Positions 8,921-17,617 of a stretch of 64,000 nt of DNA are shown one piece after another. The notes under the pieces were generated by a model that searched no databases, was not told the DNA's origin, and saw only the letters and a list, made by a program, of their open reading frames with translations. The stretch covers positions 18,619 through 82,618 of the forward strand of contig CAMYLJ010000025.1 of assembly GCA_947259215.1 (NCBI GenBank), given 5' to 3'. The stretch's first letter is position 1. Each line of letters begins with the position of its first letter. The translations under genes and the position numbers were made by a program. Source of the DNA: an uncultured delta proteobacterium. Its GTDB lineage: Bacteria > Myxococcota_A > UBA9160 > JAFDET01.

Positions 8921-9364
8921 ATGGGCGACGAGAACGGCCGGACCACGGATGTGCCCCGCAAGGACCGCCTGATCCAGGCGCGGGTGCCGCGGGACCTCGA
9001 GACCACCCTCAAGCAGGAGGCGCGCCGGCGTCGCCTGACGGTGTCGCACCTGGTCCGGAGCGTCCTGGAGGACACCTTCCAGCTCGTGGACGGCGTGGTG
9101 GCGGGCGTGGACCAGATCGTCAGCGACTCGGTGCACCTGGCACGGGCGGTGGGCCGGGGCGCTCCTCCTGCGGCGCCGCCCGGAGCGGACCTCTCCCACG
9201 TCTACGCGTGGAACGAGGTGGTGCTGCACCGGCCGGTGGCGTGCTCGCAGTGCGGCGCCGAGATCGCGCGGGGCGAGCGGGGTCATGCGGGCCTGAGCGA
9301 CGAACGCCGCGCGCCCCGGGCCTGGCTGTGCGCGCGCTGCGTCGCGTCCCTGCCCGGATCCTGA
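8921..9364 (+). CDS. Ribbon-helix-helix protein with C-terminal zinc ribbon
   Basis: A 147-residue putative DNA-binding regulator. Residues 17-50 (LIQARVPRDLETTLKQEARR then RLTVSHLVRSVLED) read as a MetJ/Arc-type ribbon-helix-helix: a beta strand with alternating residues, a helix, and the conserved T/S-VS-LVR second helix. Residues 52-76 form a hydrophobic helix, and a Pro/Ala/Gly linker follows. The C-terminal part has CSQCG (about 108-112) and CARC (about 137-140), spaced like a zinc ribbon or LIM-like knuckle. It is probably autoregulatory through the palindromes upstream. No clear Shine-Dalgarno precedes the ATG. Confidence 0.7.
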   Translation: MGDENGRTTDVPRKDRLIQARVPRDLETTLKQEARRRRLTVSHLVRSVLEDTFQLVDGVVAGVDQIVSDSVHLARAVGRGAPPAAPPGADLSHVYAWNEVVLHRPVACSQCGAEIARGERGHAGLSDERRAPRAWLCARCVASLPGS

Positions 9365-9391
9365 TCGCGACGCCGAGCGGGCGCCCGCTCG

Positions 9392-10414
9392 TCACTCGCG
9401 CGGCACCTCGTCCACGAACGCGCGCAGCGTGCCGAGGGCGCCGGGTGCGTGGCGGAAGAAGCCCATGTGGCTGGCGGGATACCACTCGATCCGGGGGCGT
9501 CCCCAGCGCTGCCACATGCGCTCCACGTCGGCGGGGTCGAAGAAGCGGTCGTCGCTGGCGGCCAGCAGCAGGATCCGCTCCGGTGGCAGCTTCGGCAGCA
9601 GGGCCTCCCAGCCGATGTCGCGGAAGAACGCCGCGAATTCGTCGTTCCCCCAGCCGAACTCCCGAAGCTCGCGGCGCATGCGCCCCAGCACGGGCGCGTC
9701 CCGCAAGAGCGCCCCGAGGTCCATGTGTGCGATCAGCGGGATGGAGAACGCGAACCGCTCCTCGACGCACGTCAGCGCCGCCGAGAGGGACCCGCCCAGG
9801 CTGATTCCCGCGATGCCGACCGGTCGCGGGTCCTCCGCCAGCATCCACGAGAGCAGCGTGCGCGCGTCGAGCAGGCTCTGGCGCAGGGCCTCGACACTCC
9901 GGACCACGTCGGCGGTCCAGTAGAGCTCGCCGTCGAAGCGTGAGGACCGGGGACGACGCCTCCCGTGGTAGGGCGGCTGCATCTGGATCACCTCCACGTC
10001 CAGCGCCCGCGCCAGCCCCGCGACCACCGTCACCTCCTCCAGCAGCGTCTCCGGCTGCATGTAGCCGTGGAGGTAGAGCAGGCGCGGCCGTTGCCGCGAT
10101 CCCGACGGGCGCAGGCGCCGTGCGTAGACCGTGTGCGTCTCCTTGTACTCGCGCCGGTAGCGCCGGCCGAACGCCCGCTCGAGGGGCTCGTGCTGCGACG
10201 GGAAGCTGACGTCCTCGCTCACGATGCCGGGCAGCGCCCAGCGGCGGCGGCGCTCGACGCGGGGCACGGCGCGCGGCGCGGGGAAGAGCGACTCGAAGGG
10301 AAGGCCCCGGTAGACCTCGCTGCGCTTCAGCGTGTTCGGGGTCTCGTGGCCGATGCCGTGGATCATCCCGGCGAAGAAGCCGGCCACGTCGTCGAGATGC
10401 GGAAGCGTCGTCAC
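9392..10414 (-). CDS. ABHD18-like alpha/beta hydrolase
   Basis: A 340-residue alpha/beta hydrolase that looks like the ABHD18/DUF2048 group. The features are RLLYLHGYMQPE (111-122) as oxyanion strand, the nucleophile elbow GISLGGSLSA with S205, the acid near LLLAASDDRFFDPADV and the His in WYPASHMGFFRH. The substrate is unknown. The start is a GTG (10414) with GAGGAG upstream. It follows the polyphosphate:AMP phosphotransferase gene by 24 bases on the same strand, so the two are probably in one transcript, although no metabolic link is obvious. Confidence 0.75.
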   Translation of the reverse strand: MTTLPHLDDVAGFFAGMIHGIGHETPNTLKRSEVYRGLPFESLFPAPRAVPRVERRRRWALPGIVSEDVSFPSQHEPLERAFGRRYRREYKETHTVYARRLRPSGSRQRPRLLYLHGYMQPETLLEEVTVVAGLARALDVEVIQMQPPYHGRRRPRSSRFDGELYWTADVVRSVEALRQSLLDARTLLSWMLAEDPRPVGIAGISLGGSLSAALTCVEERFAFSIPLIAHMDLGALLRDAPVLGRMRRELREFGWGNDEFAAFFRDIGWEALLPKLPPERILLLAASDDRFFDPADVERMWQRWGRPRIEWYPASHMGFFRHAPGALGTLRAFVDEVPRE

Positions 10415-10438
10415 GGCGAAGGGCTCCTCGACGGCGGC

Positions 10439-11911
10439 TCAGCCGGCGACGCGCTCCAGCGCCTCGCACACCGTCTCGAGGACCTGGATGCGCGCATGGC
10501 GCTTGTCGTTGGCCGGCACCAGGTGCCAGGGGGCGAGGTCGGTGCTGGTGCGCGCCACCATCTCCTCCACCGCGACCTCGTAGGCGTCCCGCTTCTCGCG
10601 GTTGCGGTGGTCCTCGGGCGTGAGCTTGTACTTCTTGTAGGGCGTGTCCTCCCGCGCGCGGAAGCGTTCGAGCTGGGTCTCCGGATCGATCTGCAGCCAG
10701 AACTTGACGACCGGCATCCCGTGCTCGACGAGTTGCTCCTCGAAGTCGTTGATCTCCTCGTAGCCGCGCGCCCACTCGGAGGGCGTGGCCAGCCCCTCGA
10801 CACGCTCGACCAGGACCCGCCCGTACCAGCTGCGATCGCAGATCAGCATGCGGCCCGCGCGGGGCAGGCGGCGCCAGAAGCGCCACAGGTAGTGATGGGC
10901 GATCTCCTCGCTCGTGGGAGCGGCCACCGGCAGCACCCGGTAGTCGCGCACGTCCATCGCTTGCGTCATGCGTCGGATCACGCCGCCCTTGCCCGCCGCG
11001 TCCGAGCCTTCGAAGACCACGGCGCTCGAGATCCCCTGCTCCCGGCAACGCAGACCGAGCTGCCAGAGCCGGTCCTGGAGCGCGTCGAGACGCTGTCGGT
11101 ACTCGTCCCGAGGCAGGGAGACGTCGAGATCGAGGGCAGCCAGCATTCCTGGCGCCGTCGGAGCGCGCAGGTCGGGAGGGGTCACCGCCGGCGGCTCCGC
11201 GGGCGGCTCGGCCAGGCGCCGGACGAGCGCGTCGCGCACCTCGCGCGCCACCCGCAGGTTCCGGTGGCGCAGGTGGCTGCTCTCGATCAGGATCCAGGGC
11301 GCGGCGGCCGTGCTCGTCTTGCGCAGGAAGGCCTCGATCAGCGGCTCCGCCTCGTCGAAGCGCTCGTAGAGCTCGAGCTCGCGGTCCGTGAGCCGCACGG
11401 TCTCCGGGTGTTTGCGGGCCCGCTTGAGCCGCTTGCGCCGCTCCGTCGCGGGCAGGTGAAGCCAGAGCTTCAGCAGCAGCGTGCCCTCGTCCACGAGCGT
11501 CTGCTCGAGCCGGCGCGCGTGCTCCAGGCGCTGCGCCGCCTCGTGGCCGTCGCTCTCGCCGGTCAGGTGGTCCGCGACGAGCCCCAGCCCGAAGCTCCCG
11601 GCGTACACACCGATCTGGCCGCAGCCGGGAAGCACCTGCCAGTAGCGCCAGAAGCGCGGGTAGCCGCGCTCCTCGTCCTTCTGCACGCCGAAGACGTGCG
11701 CGTCCAGGTAGCGCGGATCCATCCAGGCGTGGAGCAGGTTCAGCACCTCGCCCAGGCCCTCGAAGTCGTCTCCCGAGAGCACGATCATCATGGGGAAGTC
11801 GGCGTTCCGGATCTCGAACTGCGCGTTCAGCAGATCCACGCGGAGGCCCGGCAGCGCCTCCTCGTACTCCTTCTTCCCGACCCGGGCCCCGACTTCGGCG
11901 GTCTCGAGCAT
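10439..11911 (-). CDS. pap: Polyphosphate:AMP phosphotransferase (two-domain PPK2)
   Basis: Transfers phosphate from inorganic polyphosphate to AMP, making ADP. The 490 residues contain two tandem PPK2 kinase-like domains. The N-terminal one (about 1-230) retains the fold, but its Walker A is degenerate (LSGDDFEGLGEVLN, no lysine). The C-terminal one (about 265-490) has an intact Walker A in FEGSDAAGKGGVIRRM, the lid/Walker B segment LICDRSWYGRVLVERVEG, and the RFRARE and YKLTPEDHRNR motifs of PPK2. MLETAEVG at 11911 matches the family N-terminus; the frame extends six codons further to a GTG. The family trait of one active and one structural domain explains the degenerate P-loop. Confidence 0.9.
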   Translation of the reverse strand: MLETAEVGARVGKKEYEEALPGLRVDLLNAQFEIRNADFPMMIVLSGDDFEGLGEVLNLLHAWMDPRYLDAHVFGVQKDEERGYPRFWRYWQVLPGCGQIGVYAGSFGLGLVADHLTGESDGHEAAQRLEHARRLEQTLVDEGTLLLKLWLHLPATERRKRLKRARKHPETVRLTDRELELYERFDEAEPLIEAFLRKTSTAAAPWILIESSHLRHRNLRVAREVRDALVRRLAEPPAEPPAVTPPDLRAPTAPGMLAALDLDVSLPRDEYRQRLDALQDRLWQLGLRCREQGISSAVVFEGSDAAGKGGVIRRMTQAMDVRDYRVLPVAAPTSEEIAHHYLWRFWRRLPRAGRMLICDRSWYGRVLVERVEGLATPSEWARGYEEINDFEEQLVEHGMPVVKFWLQIDPETQLERFRAREDTPYKKYKLTPEDHRNREKRDAYEVAVEEMVARTSTDLAPWHLVPANDKRHARIQVLETVCEALERVAG

Positions 11912-11965
11912 CTCCCGTACATGGTACACCGCCAGCGGGAACGTTCCTCGATCCTTGCGCGGGGG

Positions 11966-12082
11966 CTACGACGTGCGCGAGCACAGCAGCCAGAGGGCGG
12001 CCAGGACCGCCGCGAGTCCGCAGAGCCCGCCGTACGAGATGCCGCGCCGCGGTCTCCGCTTCGGAACCGGAGGTTCGGTCAT
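11966..12082 (-). CDS. Small single-pass membrane protein
   Basis: A 38-residue frame, MTEPPVPKRRPRRGISYGGL then CGLAAVLAALWLLCSRTS: a very basic cytoplasmic N-terminus and one hydrophobic helix (residues 19-34). GGGAG lies about 7 bases before the ATG, and the gene follows the second CBS-pair gene by 19 bases, so it could be the last gene of that operon. Short frames are common by chance in such GC-rich DNA, hence modest confidence. No function can be proposed. Confidence 0.4.
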   Translation of the reverse strand: MTEPPVPKRRPRRGISYGGLCGLAAVLAALWLLCSRTS

Positions 12083-12101
12083 CGGCGCTCCCCGGGCTCG
12101 C

Positions 12102-12674
12102 TCAGCTCTCGCGCCCGCGGAGCCGGTCGCGCAGCGCCTCCAGCTGGCCGAGCAGCTTGCGGCCGGTCTCGCCGCCGAGGCGCTCGAGTTCCTCGCCCCA
12201 GTCCCGCACCCGCTCCTCCAGCTCCTGCGCGAGGTGGACCGCCTGGGCGCGCCTCTGCGCGGCCCGGATGCCCCGGCGCGCCCCGTCGGCAACGTCGCGC
12301 AGCTCCTCGCTCAGGCCCACCAGGAGATCGTCGAGGCTCACGATTCCCACCAGCTCGCCGTCCCGCAACACGGGGACGCGGCGGATCGACTGCGCCGACA
12401 TGGCGTCGACGATGCGCTCGAGCGGGTCCTCGGGCGTCGCGCTGACCAGCGGCTCGCTCATCACATCGCGCGCGACGACCGTACCCGCGTCACGGCCCTC
12501 GCCGATCACCCGGCACAGGAGATCGCGATCCGTGACCATCCCGACCGGTCGACCCGAATCGAGAACCACCAGGCACCCGGTGGCGTCGGCCTTCATCTTC
12601 TCCGCCATCTCGCGACAGGTGGCGCCGGCCGGGACGCTGGCGACTTCTTTTTCGTAGTGCTCCACCTGAGGCAT
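12102..12674 (-). CDS. CBS-pair protein with C-terminal coiled coil
   Basis: 190 residues. Two tandem CBS motifs at about 10-120 (GCLVVLDSGRPVGMVTDRDL and RRVPVLRDGELVGIVSLDDL), each with the typical V-G-[MI]-V-[TS]-D/L-D-D ending, form a Bateman module that usually binds adenine nucleotides. The C-terminal 65 residues are Arg/Glu-rich and helical (HLAQELEERVRDWGEELERL), likely a coiled coil. ATG at 12674 overlaps the TGA of the upstream CBS gene (TGATG), and GGGAG lies 9 bases upstream. The two proteins may pair as a hetero-Bateman sensor; the regulated partner is not evident. Confidence 0.82.
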   Translation of the reverse strand: MPQVEHYEKEVASVPAGATCREMAEKMKADATGCLVVLDSGRPVGMVTDRDLLCRVIGEGRDAGTVVARDVMSEPLVSATPEDPLERIVDAMSAQSIRRVPVLRDGELVGIVSLDDLLVGLSEELRDVADGARRGIRAAQRRAQAVHLAQELEERVRDWGEELERLGGETGRKLLGQLEALRDRLRGRES

Positions 12675-13111
12675 CACTCGCTCCCTTCGTGCGGGCTGGC
12701 CGCCTGCACCTCGACGGCGGCAGCGAGGCCGGCGAGTTCTCCCACCACCAGCCGCATCATGTCGTCCGCCGTCACGACGCCGACCAGGTGGCCTTTCTCG
12801 TCCACCACGGGCAGGCGCCGCACCGCGTGCCGAGCCATGATGCGTCCCGCCTCGGCCACAGGCGCGTCCTCGCGGACGCTGACGAGCCGGCCGGCCGCGA
12901 TCTCGCCCACCCGTACGGTCGACGCATCGAGGTTGTTGCCCAACACCTCCAGCACCAGATCCCGATCCGTCACGATCGCCGTGGGCAGGTTGTCCGCCAC
13001 GACCACCAGGCAGCCGACTCCTTCCTGCGCCATGCGCCGGGCCGCCGCGCGCACGGTCTCGTCGGGCCCGATCGTGCGGGCGGGCCGCTCGCAGTAGTTG
13101 CCGATCGACAT
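12674..13111 (-). CDS. CBS-pair (Bateman) protein
   Basis: A 145-residue protein made almost solely of two CBS motifs: CLVVVADNLPTAIVTDRDL (about 37-55) and RRLPVVDEKGHLVGVVTADD (about 97-116). It is expected to bind AMP/ATP or a similar ligand and act as an energy or redox sensor. The start at 13111 has a perfect AAGGAG six bases before it; the longer open frame is a GC artefact. It is translationally coupled to the second CBS gene by a one-base overlap. It is divergent from the amino-acid dehydrogenase operon across 254 bases in which no other gene was seen. Confidence 0.85.
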   Translation of the reverse strand: MSIGNYCERPARTIGPDETVRAAARRMAQEGVGCLVVVADNLPTAIVTDRDLVLEVLGNNLDASTVRVGEIAAGRLVSVREDAPVAEAGRIMARHAVRRLPVVDEKGHLVGVVTADDMMRLVVGELAGLAAAVEVQAASPHEGSE

Positions 13112-13365
13112 TGGCTCCTTCCCCGGGCGGGATCCTGTGCCGCCCGCGTCGATTCTCCGCCTTGGGAGGAACAGCAGATTCCGTGCCAGCCCGTCGCGCC
13201 TCCGCGAGCCCCGGGACGCGGCGCTTCGGCGAGAGCTGTGGCTTCGCGCCCCAGCGGGCGGGAGCGAGGCGCATGCCGCCACACGCTGGGACCGGCCTCG
13301 GGGCGCGGCGTCGCGAGGCGTGCGAAACTGGCTTCTGTGGCGCCAACGCCGGAGAGACCCGACCG

Positions 13366-14487
13366 ATGGACCTGAGCGAGGACGCCTTCCGCTTCGCGGA
13401 CGATCTGGGGCCCGCGAAGATCATCCACGTCCACGAGCCCTCCCTGGGGCTCAAGGGGACCCTGGTCGTCGACAACGTGGCGACCGGGCCCTCCATCGGC
13501 GGGCTGCGGATGGCTCCCGACGTCAGCACCGAGGAGTGCTTCCGGCTGGCGCGGGCGATGACCCTGAAGAACGCAGCCGCGGGTCTGGCCCACGGTGGAG
13601 GCAAGTCCGTCCTCTACGGTGACCCCGGGATGCCGCTCGAGCGCAAGGAGCAGCTCGTGCGCGCCATGGCCTGTGCCCTGGCCGACGTGCGCGACTACAT
13701 CTTCGGACCCGACATGGGGACCGACGAGGTCTGCATGGCCTGGGTGAAGGCGGAGATCGGACGCGCGGTGGGGCTGCCGCGGGAGGTCGGCGGGATTCCG
13801 CTGGACGAGCTCGGCGCCACCGGCTTCGGCCTGCGCGCGGTCTGCGAGGAGGCGGCACGCTACTGCGACCTCGAGCTCGCGGGGGCACGGGTGGCCGTCC
13901 AGGGCTTCGGGTCCGTGGGCATGCACGCGGCCCGCTTCCTGTCGCAACGGGGCGCCGTGCTGGTGGCGGCTTCGGATTCGCGGGGCGCCATCAGCGACCC
14001 GAACGGCCTCGACGTGGCCGCGTTGATGGAGCTCAAGGCGAGTGGACGCAGCGTCTCGGAGCATCCGACCGGGAAGCCCCTCGACCGCGAGGCGCTGATC
14101 GGCGTCGACTGCGAGATCTGGATCCCGGCGGCGCGCCCGGACGTGATCCACGAGGGCAACATGAAGCACCTCAAGGCGAAGCTCGTCGCCTCGGGTGCCA
14201 ACATCCCGATGACCGCGGGCGCCGAGCGCCATCTCCACGAGCAGGGCGTGCTCTGCGTGCCGGATTTCATCGCCAACGCCGGCGGCGTCATCTGCGCTGC
14301 CATGGAGTACCACGGCGCCAGCCAGGCGGCGGCCTTCGAGGCGATCGAGGAGAAGATCCGGGAGAACACGGATCGCGTGCTCCGAGCCTCGCGCGAGCGC
14401 GGCGTCCTGCCGCGACAGGCCGCCGTCGAGCTGAGCACGGAGCGGGTCCGGAGGGCCATGAGCTATCGGCGCTGGTCGATCTTCTGA
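13366..14487 (+). CDS. Glu/Leu/Phe/Val-type amino-acid dehydrogenase
   Basis: NAD(P)-dependent oxidative deamination of an amino acid to its 2-oxoacid plus ammonia, or the reverse. 373 residues: nearer to leucine/valine dehydrogenases (about 360) than to hexameric glutamate dehydrogenases (about 420-450). Substrate-site lysines are K68 (AMTLKNA) and K80 (AHGGGKSVLYGDP). GPDMGTDEVCMAW is the catalytic-Asp region. The Rossmann loop is VQGFGSVGMHAARFL, and PDFIANAGGVI is near the C-terminus. The GGGK-SV-GDP block resembles Leu/Val dehydrogenases, while MAW and GGIPLDELGATG look more glutamate-dehydrogenase-like, so specificity is open. First gene of the operon, 33 bases before the oxidoreductase genes. 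Confidence 0.88.
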   Translation: MDLSEDAFRFADDLGPAKIIHVHEPSLGLKGTLVVDNVATGPSIGGLRMAPDVSTEECFRLARAMTLKNAAAGLAHGGGKSVLYGDPGMPLERKEQLVRAMACALADVRDYIFGPDMGTDEVCMAWVKAEIGRAVGLPREVGGIPLDELGATGFGLRAVCEEAARYCDLELAGARVAVQGFGSVGMHAARFLSQRGAVLVAASDSRGAISDPNGLDVAALMELKASGRSVSEHPTGKPLDREALIGVDCEIWIPAARPDVIHEGNMKHLKAKLVASGANIPMTAGAERHLHEQGVLCVPDFIANAGGVICAAMEYHGASQAAAFEAIEEKIRENTDRVLRASRERGVLPRQAAVELSTERVRRAMSYRRWSIF

Positions 14488-14520
14488 GATCGGAACCGGC
14501 CCGAGCCCGGAGAAGGCGTC

Positions 14521-15453
14521 ATGTATCGGATTCGTCTCCACGGACGGGGCGGACAGGGAATGAAGACCGCGAGCCGCATCCTCGGCTCCGCGTTCTTCGC
14601 CGAGGGCTTCGAGGTCCAGGACGCCCCGCGCTACGGAGCCGAGCGGCGCGGCGCACCGATCTTCGCCTACGTGCGGGCGTCCCGCAGCGCGATCCACGAG
14701 CGGGGCGTGATCACGCACCCGGATCTGGTCGTCGTGGCCGACGAAACCCTGGTTCCCGTGCCCGCGGCGGGAGTCCTCCTCGGTGCGGGCCCGCGCACGC
14801 TGCTCCTCCTGCGGAGCGACGAACCGCCGGCCGTGTGGCGGGAGCGACTGAACCTCTCCGGGCCGGTGGTCAGCCTGCCCTGCGCTGGCGCAGAGCCCTC
14901 CGAGCTGCGCTTCGTCGGCGCCGAGTGCGCCGCCGGCGCCGTGCGGCTGCTGGGCTGCATCTCCCGGGACGCCCTGGAGGCGGCCATTCGCGAAGAGCTT
15001 TGCGAGCTGGGATCCGCGGTCGTCGAAGCCAACCTGGAGCGCGCTCGCGCCGCCTACGAAGCGCTCGACCCGCCCGCGCCTGCGGTGGTCGAGGGGCCCG
15101 ACGCCGCACCGGCCTCGGACCAGGGCCTCGACTGGATCGAAGTCCCCTTCGACGAGGCCCGCATCTCGGCGCCGGACATCCATGGCGCGGCCACCAGCGT
15201 CGAGGTGCGCACCGGGCTCTGGCGCCACATGCGGCCCGTCATCGATCGGGATCGCTGCCGGAAATGCCACTGGGTGTGCAGCACCCTGTGCCCCGACGGC
15301 GCGATCGCGGTCGACGAAGAAGGACGTCCGCAGATCGACTACGACCACTGCAAGGGCTGCATGATCTGCGTGGCCGTGTGCCCCCCGCACGCGATCGCCG
15401 CGATTCCCGAGGCCCGGGCCGCGGCGGAAGCTGCGCCGCAGGTCGAGCCGTGA
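14521..15453 (+). CDS. 2-oxoacid:ferredoxin oxidoreductase, fused gamma-delta subunit
   Basis: A 310-residue fusion. Residues 1-185 are the gamma (catalytic domain III) subunit, with RLHGRGGQGMKTASRILG at the N-terminus. After a linker, residues 235-300 are the delta ferredoxin with two [4Fe-4S] motifs. The first reads C-x2-C-x3-C-x3-CP (CRKCHWVCSTLCP), one residue longer than usual between the second and third Cys; the second is canonical (CKGCMICVAVCPP). The subunit passes electrons from the 2-oxoacid/thiamine site to ferredoxin. In many archaea gamma and delta are separate genes. Its stop overlaps the GTG of the alpha subunit (GTGA). Confidence 0.9.
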   Translation: MYRIRLHGRGGQGMKTASRILGSAFFAEGFEVQDAPRYGAERRGAPIFAYVRASRSAIHERGVITHPDLVVVADETLVPVPAAGVLLGAGPRTLLLLRSDEPPAVWRERLNLSGPVVSLPCAGAEPSELRFVGAECAAGAVRLLGCISRDALEAAIREELCELGSAVVEANLERARAAYEALDPPAPAVVEGPDAAPASDQGLDWIEVPFDEARISAPDIHGAATSVEVRTGLWRHMRPVIDRDRCRKCHWVCSTLCPDGAIAVDEEGRPQIDYDHCKGCMICVAVCPPHAIAAIPEARAAAEAAPQVEP

Positions 15454-16703
15454 CACGCAGGCTGCTGACGGGCAACGGCGCCGCCGCCTGGGGCGCCCGC
15501 CTCGCGGGTGTGGACTACGTGCCCGCCTTTCCCATCACGCCCCAGACCGAGATCATCGAGACCCTGGGCCGTTGGATCGCGGCCGGCGAGCTCGATGCGC
15601 GCATGGTGACGCTGGACTCCGAACACTCGATGCTGACGGCGGCGGGCGCCGCCGCCGCCACCGGCGTCCGCGTCTTCAGCGCGACCTCCAGCCAGGGCCT
15701 GCTCTACGCCATGGAGATGATCTACACGGTGGCAGGCTGGCGCGCGCCCTTCGTGCTGGTGAACGTCTCGCGCGCGCTCGCGGCCCCCGTGACCCTCGAG
15801 CCGGATCACAACGACGTCCTTGCCGCGCGCGACAGCGGCTTCCTCCAGATCCACTGCGCCACCTGCCAGGAGGTGGTGGACAGCGTGATCCTGGCGTACC
15901 GGCTGGTGGAGGACCGTCGCGTGCGGCTGCCCGTGATCGTCAACCTCGACGGGTTCTACCTCTCCTTCACGCGCGAGCCCGTCGAGCTGCCGGAGCCCGA
16001 GGCCGTCGCGCGTTTCCTGCCGGCCTTCGACCCAGAGAACATCCGCTTCCGGGCCAGCAGGCCCATCAGCCAGGCGGTGGCCGTGCTGGGCGGAGGCCCC
16101 TACTCCTACTTCCGCTACGAGATGCACCGGGCCGCCCGCAACGCCGTCACGGTCTACGACGAGATCGCCCGGGAGTTCGAAGCGGGCTTCGGCCGCCAGC
16201 ACGGGGCGCTCGAGGCATACCGCAGCGAGGACGCCGAGGTCGTCTTCTTCATGATGGGCTCGTTCGCCACGAAGGCGAAGGCGGCCGTGGAGAGCCTGCG
16301 CGCCGCCGGACAGCGGGTGGGGCTCGTGCGGCCGCGACTGCTGCGACCCTACCCGACACAGGCGGTTCGCAGCGCGCTGGCCGGCGTGCGCGGCGTGGCG
16401 GTCGTCGATCAGAACCTCTCGATGGGTCAGGGGGGCGTGCTGCACGCGGAGCTGGCCGCGGCGCTCCAGGGACAGCCCGGTCAGGCGCCGCTCCTGGTCA
16501 GCTTCATCGGCGGACTCGGCGGCCGCGACATCCGCCCCGAGGAATTCGACGAGATGGTGGCGGTAACGCGACGCGCCGTGCAAGCGGGGTGCGCACCGGA
16601 GCCGAGGCTCCTCTACACCGAGCACGAGCTGCGGGAGGTGCGCAAGCTCCAGGGCATCGGCCTGGCGGAGCGGCACGAGCTCGACGCGGGAGAGACGCCA
16701 TGA
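15450..16703 (+). CDS. 2-oxoacid:ferredoxin oxidoreductase, alpha subunit
   Basis: 417 residues, starting at a GTG whose last two bases are the first two of the preceding stop. PorA/VorB-like: FPITPQTEIIETLGRW (N-terminal pyrimidine-binding domain), the DSEHSMLTAAGAAAATG loop carrying the Glu that activates thiamine diphosphate, TSSQGLLYAMEMIYTVAG, RDSGFLQIHCATCQEVVDS, NLDGFYLSF and the C-terminal VDQNLSMGQGG (transketolase-C). These motifs place it with pyruvate/2-oxoisovalerate enzymes rather than with 2-oxoglutarate KorA, though specificity is not settled. It forms the catalytic core with the beta subunit encoded next (ATGA overlap). Confidence 0.92.
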   Translation: MTRRLLTGNGAAAWGARLAGVDYVPAFPITPQTEIIETLGRWIAAGELDARMVTLDSEHSMLTAAGAAAATGVRVFSATSSQGLLYAMEMIYTVAGWRAPFVLVNVSRALAAPVTLEPDHNDVLAARDSGFLQIHCATCQEVVDSVILAYRLVEDRRVRLPVIVNLDGFYLSFTREPVELPEPEAVARFLPAFDPENIRFRASRPISQAVAVLGGGPYSYFRYEMHRAARNAVTVYDEIAREFEAGFGRQHGALEAYRSEDAEVVFFMMGSFATKAKAAVESLRAAGQRVGLVRPRLLRPYPTQAVRSALAGVRGVAVVDQNLSMGQGGVLHAELAAALQGQPGQAPLLVSFIGGLGGRDIRPEEFDEMVAVTRRAVQAGCAPEPRLLYTEHELREVRKLQGIGLAERHELDAGETP

Positions 16704-17617
16704 GCGAGTCCGCGTTCCGGCGCATGCAGGACCTTCCCTCCACGCACCTGCTGGGCGGAGGCACGGCCATGTGCGCGGGCTGTGGCGGCCTCCAGGCGCT
16801 GCACGAGATCTACGACGTGCTGGGCGAGAAGACCGTCTTCGTGAACGCCGCAGGCTGCATGACCCTGCTCTCGATCTACCCGTTCACTCCCTTTCGGGGC
16901 TCGTGGCTCTACACCTCCATGGCGTCGGCGCCGGCCGGCGCCCAGGGCGTGCGCGACGCGCTGGACATCCTGCTGGCCAAGGGCCGCTTGCCCCGAGAAG
17001 AAGACCTGGAGGTCGCGGTGCTGACGGGAGACGGCGCGGCCTACGGGATGGGGCTCTCGGCCACCTCGGGCGCCATCGAGCGCGATCTCGACTTCCTCTA
17101 CGTCTGCTACGACAACGAGGGCTACGGCAACACGGGCCAGCAGGCCTCGGGCGCCACGCCTCACGGCGCGCGAACCGCCACCAGCACCGGGGCGAGCGGG
17201 TATCCGGGCTTCAAGAAGGACCTGTTCGGCATCTGGGCAGCGCATCGGCCGACGTATGTGGCGACCGTGATCGGCGCCGAGCCGCTCGACCTGGCTCGCA
17301 AGATCGAGAAGGCGAAGAGCCTCCGGGGTCCCCGACTGATCCTGGCGCTGGCACCGTGCCCCACGGGCTGGGAGTACGACCCCGCCGATTCGGTGGAGAT
17401 CGGCCGGCTGGCGGTGCGCACCGGAGTCTGGCCCCTGAAGGAGTACGTCGACGGGCGCGTGGTGCACACCAAGGTGCGCAAGCCCCGCCTCCCGGTGGAA
17501 GAGTACCTGCGCAAGCAGGGGCGCTACGCCCACCTCTTCGAGCCCGAGCGCAACGAAGAGCTGCTGGCCGAGATCCAGGGGCGCGTCGATCGCTACTGGG
17601 AGGCGGCCGGGGAATGA
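16700..17617 (+). CDS. 2-oxoacid:ferredoxin oxidoreductase, beta subunit (TPP-binding)
   Basis: 305 residues. Contains the thiamine-diphosphate/Mg motif GDGAAYGMGLSATSGAIERD followed by DNEGYGNTGQQASGATPHG. Also present are the four cysteines of the proximal [4Fe-4S] cluster: CAGC (25 and 28), AAGCM (about 53) and APCPTGW (about 221). The TPHGA-TSTG loop is typical of pyruvate/2-ketoisovalerate oxidoreductase beta subunits. It catalyses decarboxylation of the 2-oxoacid and acyl transfer to CoA with reduction of ferredoxin, and could run as a carboxylase with low-potential donors. The start overlaps the alpha stop and its own stop overlaps the next start (ATGA both times). Confidence 0.93.
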   Translation: MSESAFRRMQDLPSTHLLGGGTAMCAGCGGLQALHEIYDVLGEKTVFVNAAGCMTLLSIYPFTPFRGSWLYTSMASAPAGAQGVRDALDILLAKGRLPREEDLEVAVLTGDGAAYGMGLSATSGAIERDLDFLYVCYDNEGYGNTGQQASGATPHGARTATSTGASGYPGFKKDLFGIWAAHRPTYVATVIGAEPLDLARKIEKAKSLRGPRLILALAPCPTGWEYDPADSVEIGRLAVRTGVWPLKEYVDGRVVHTKVRKPRLPVEEYLRKQGRYAHLFEPERNEELLAEIQGRVDRYWEAAGE

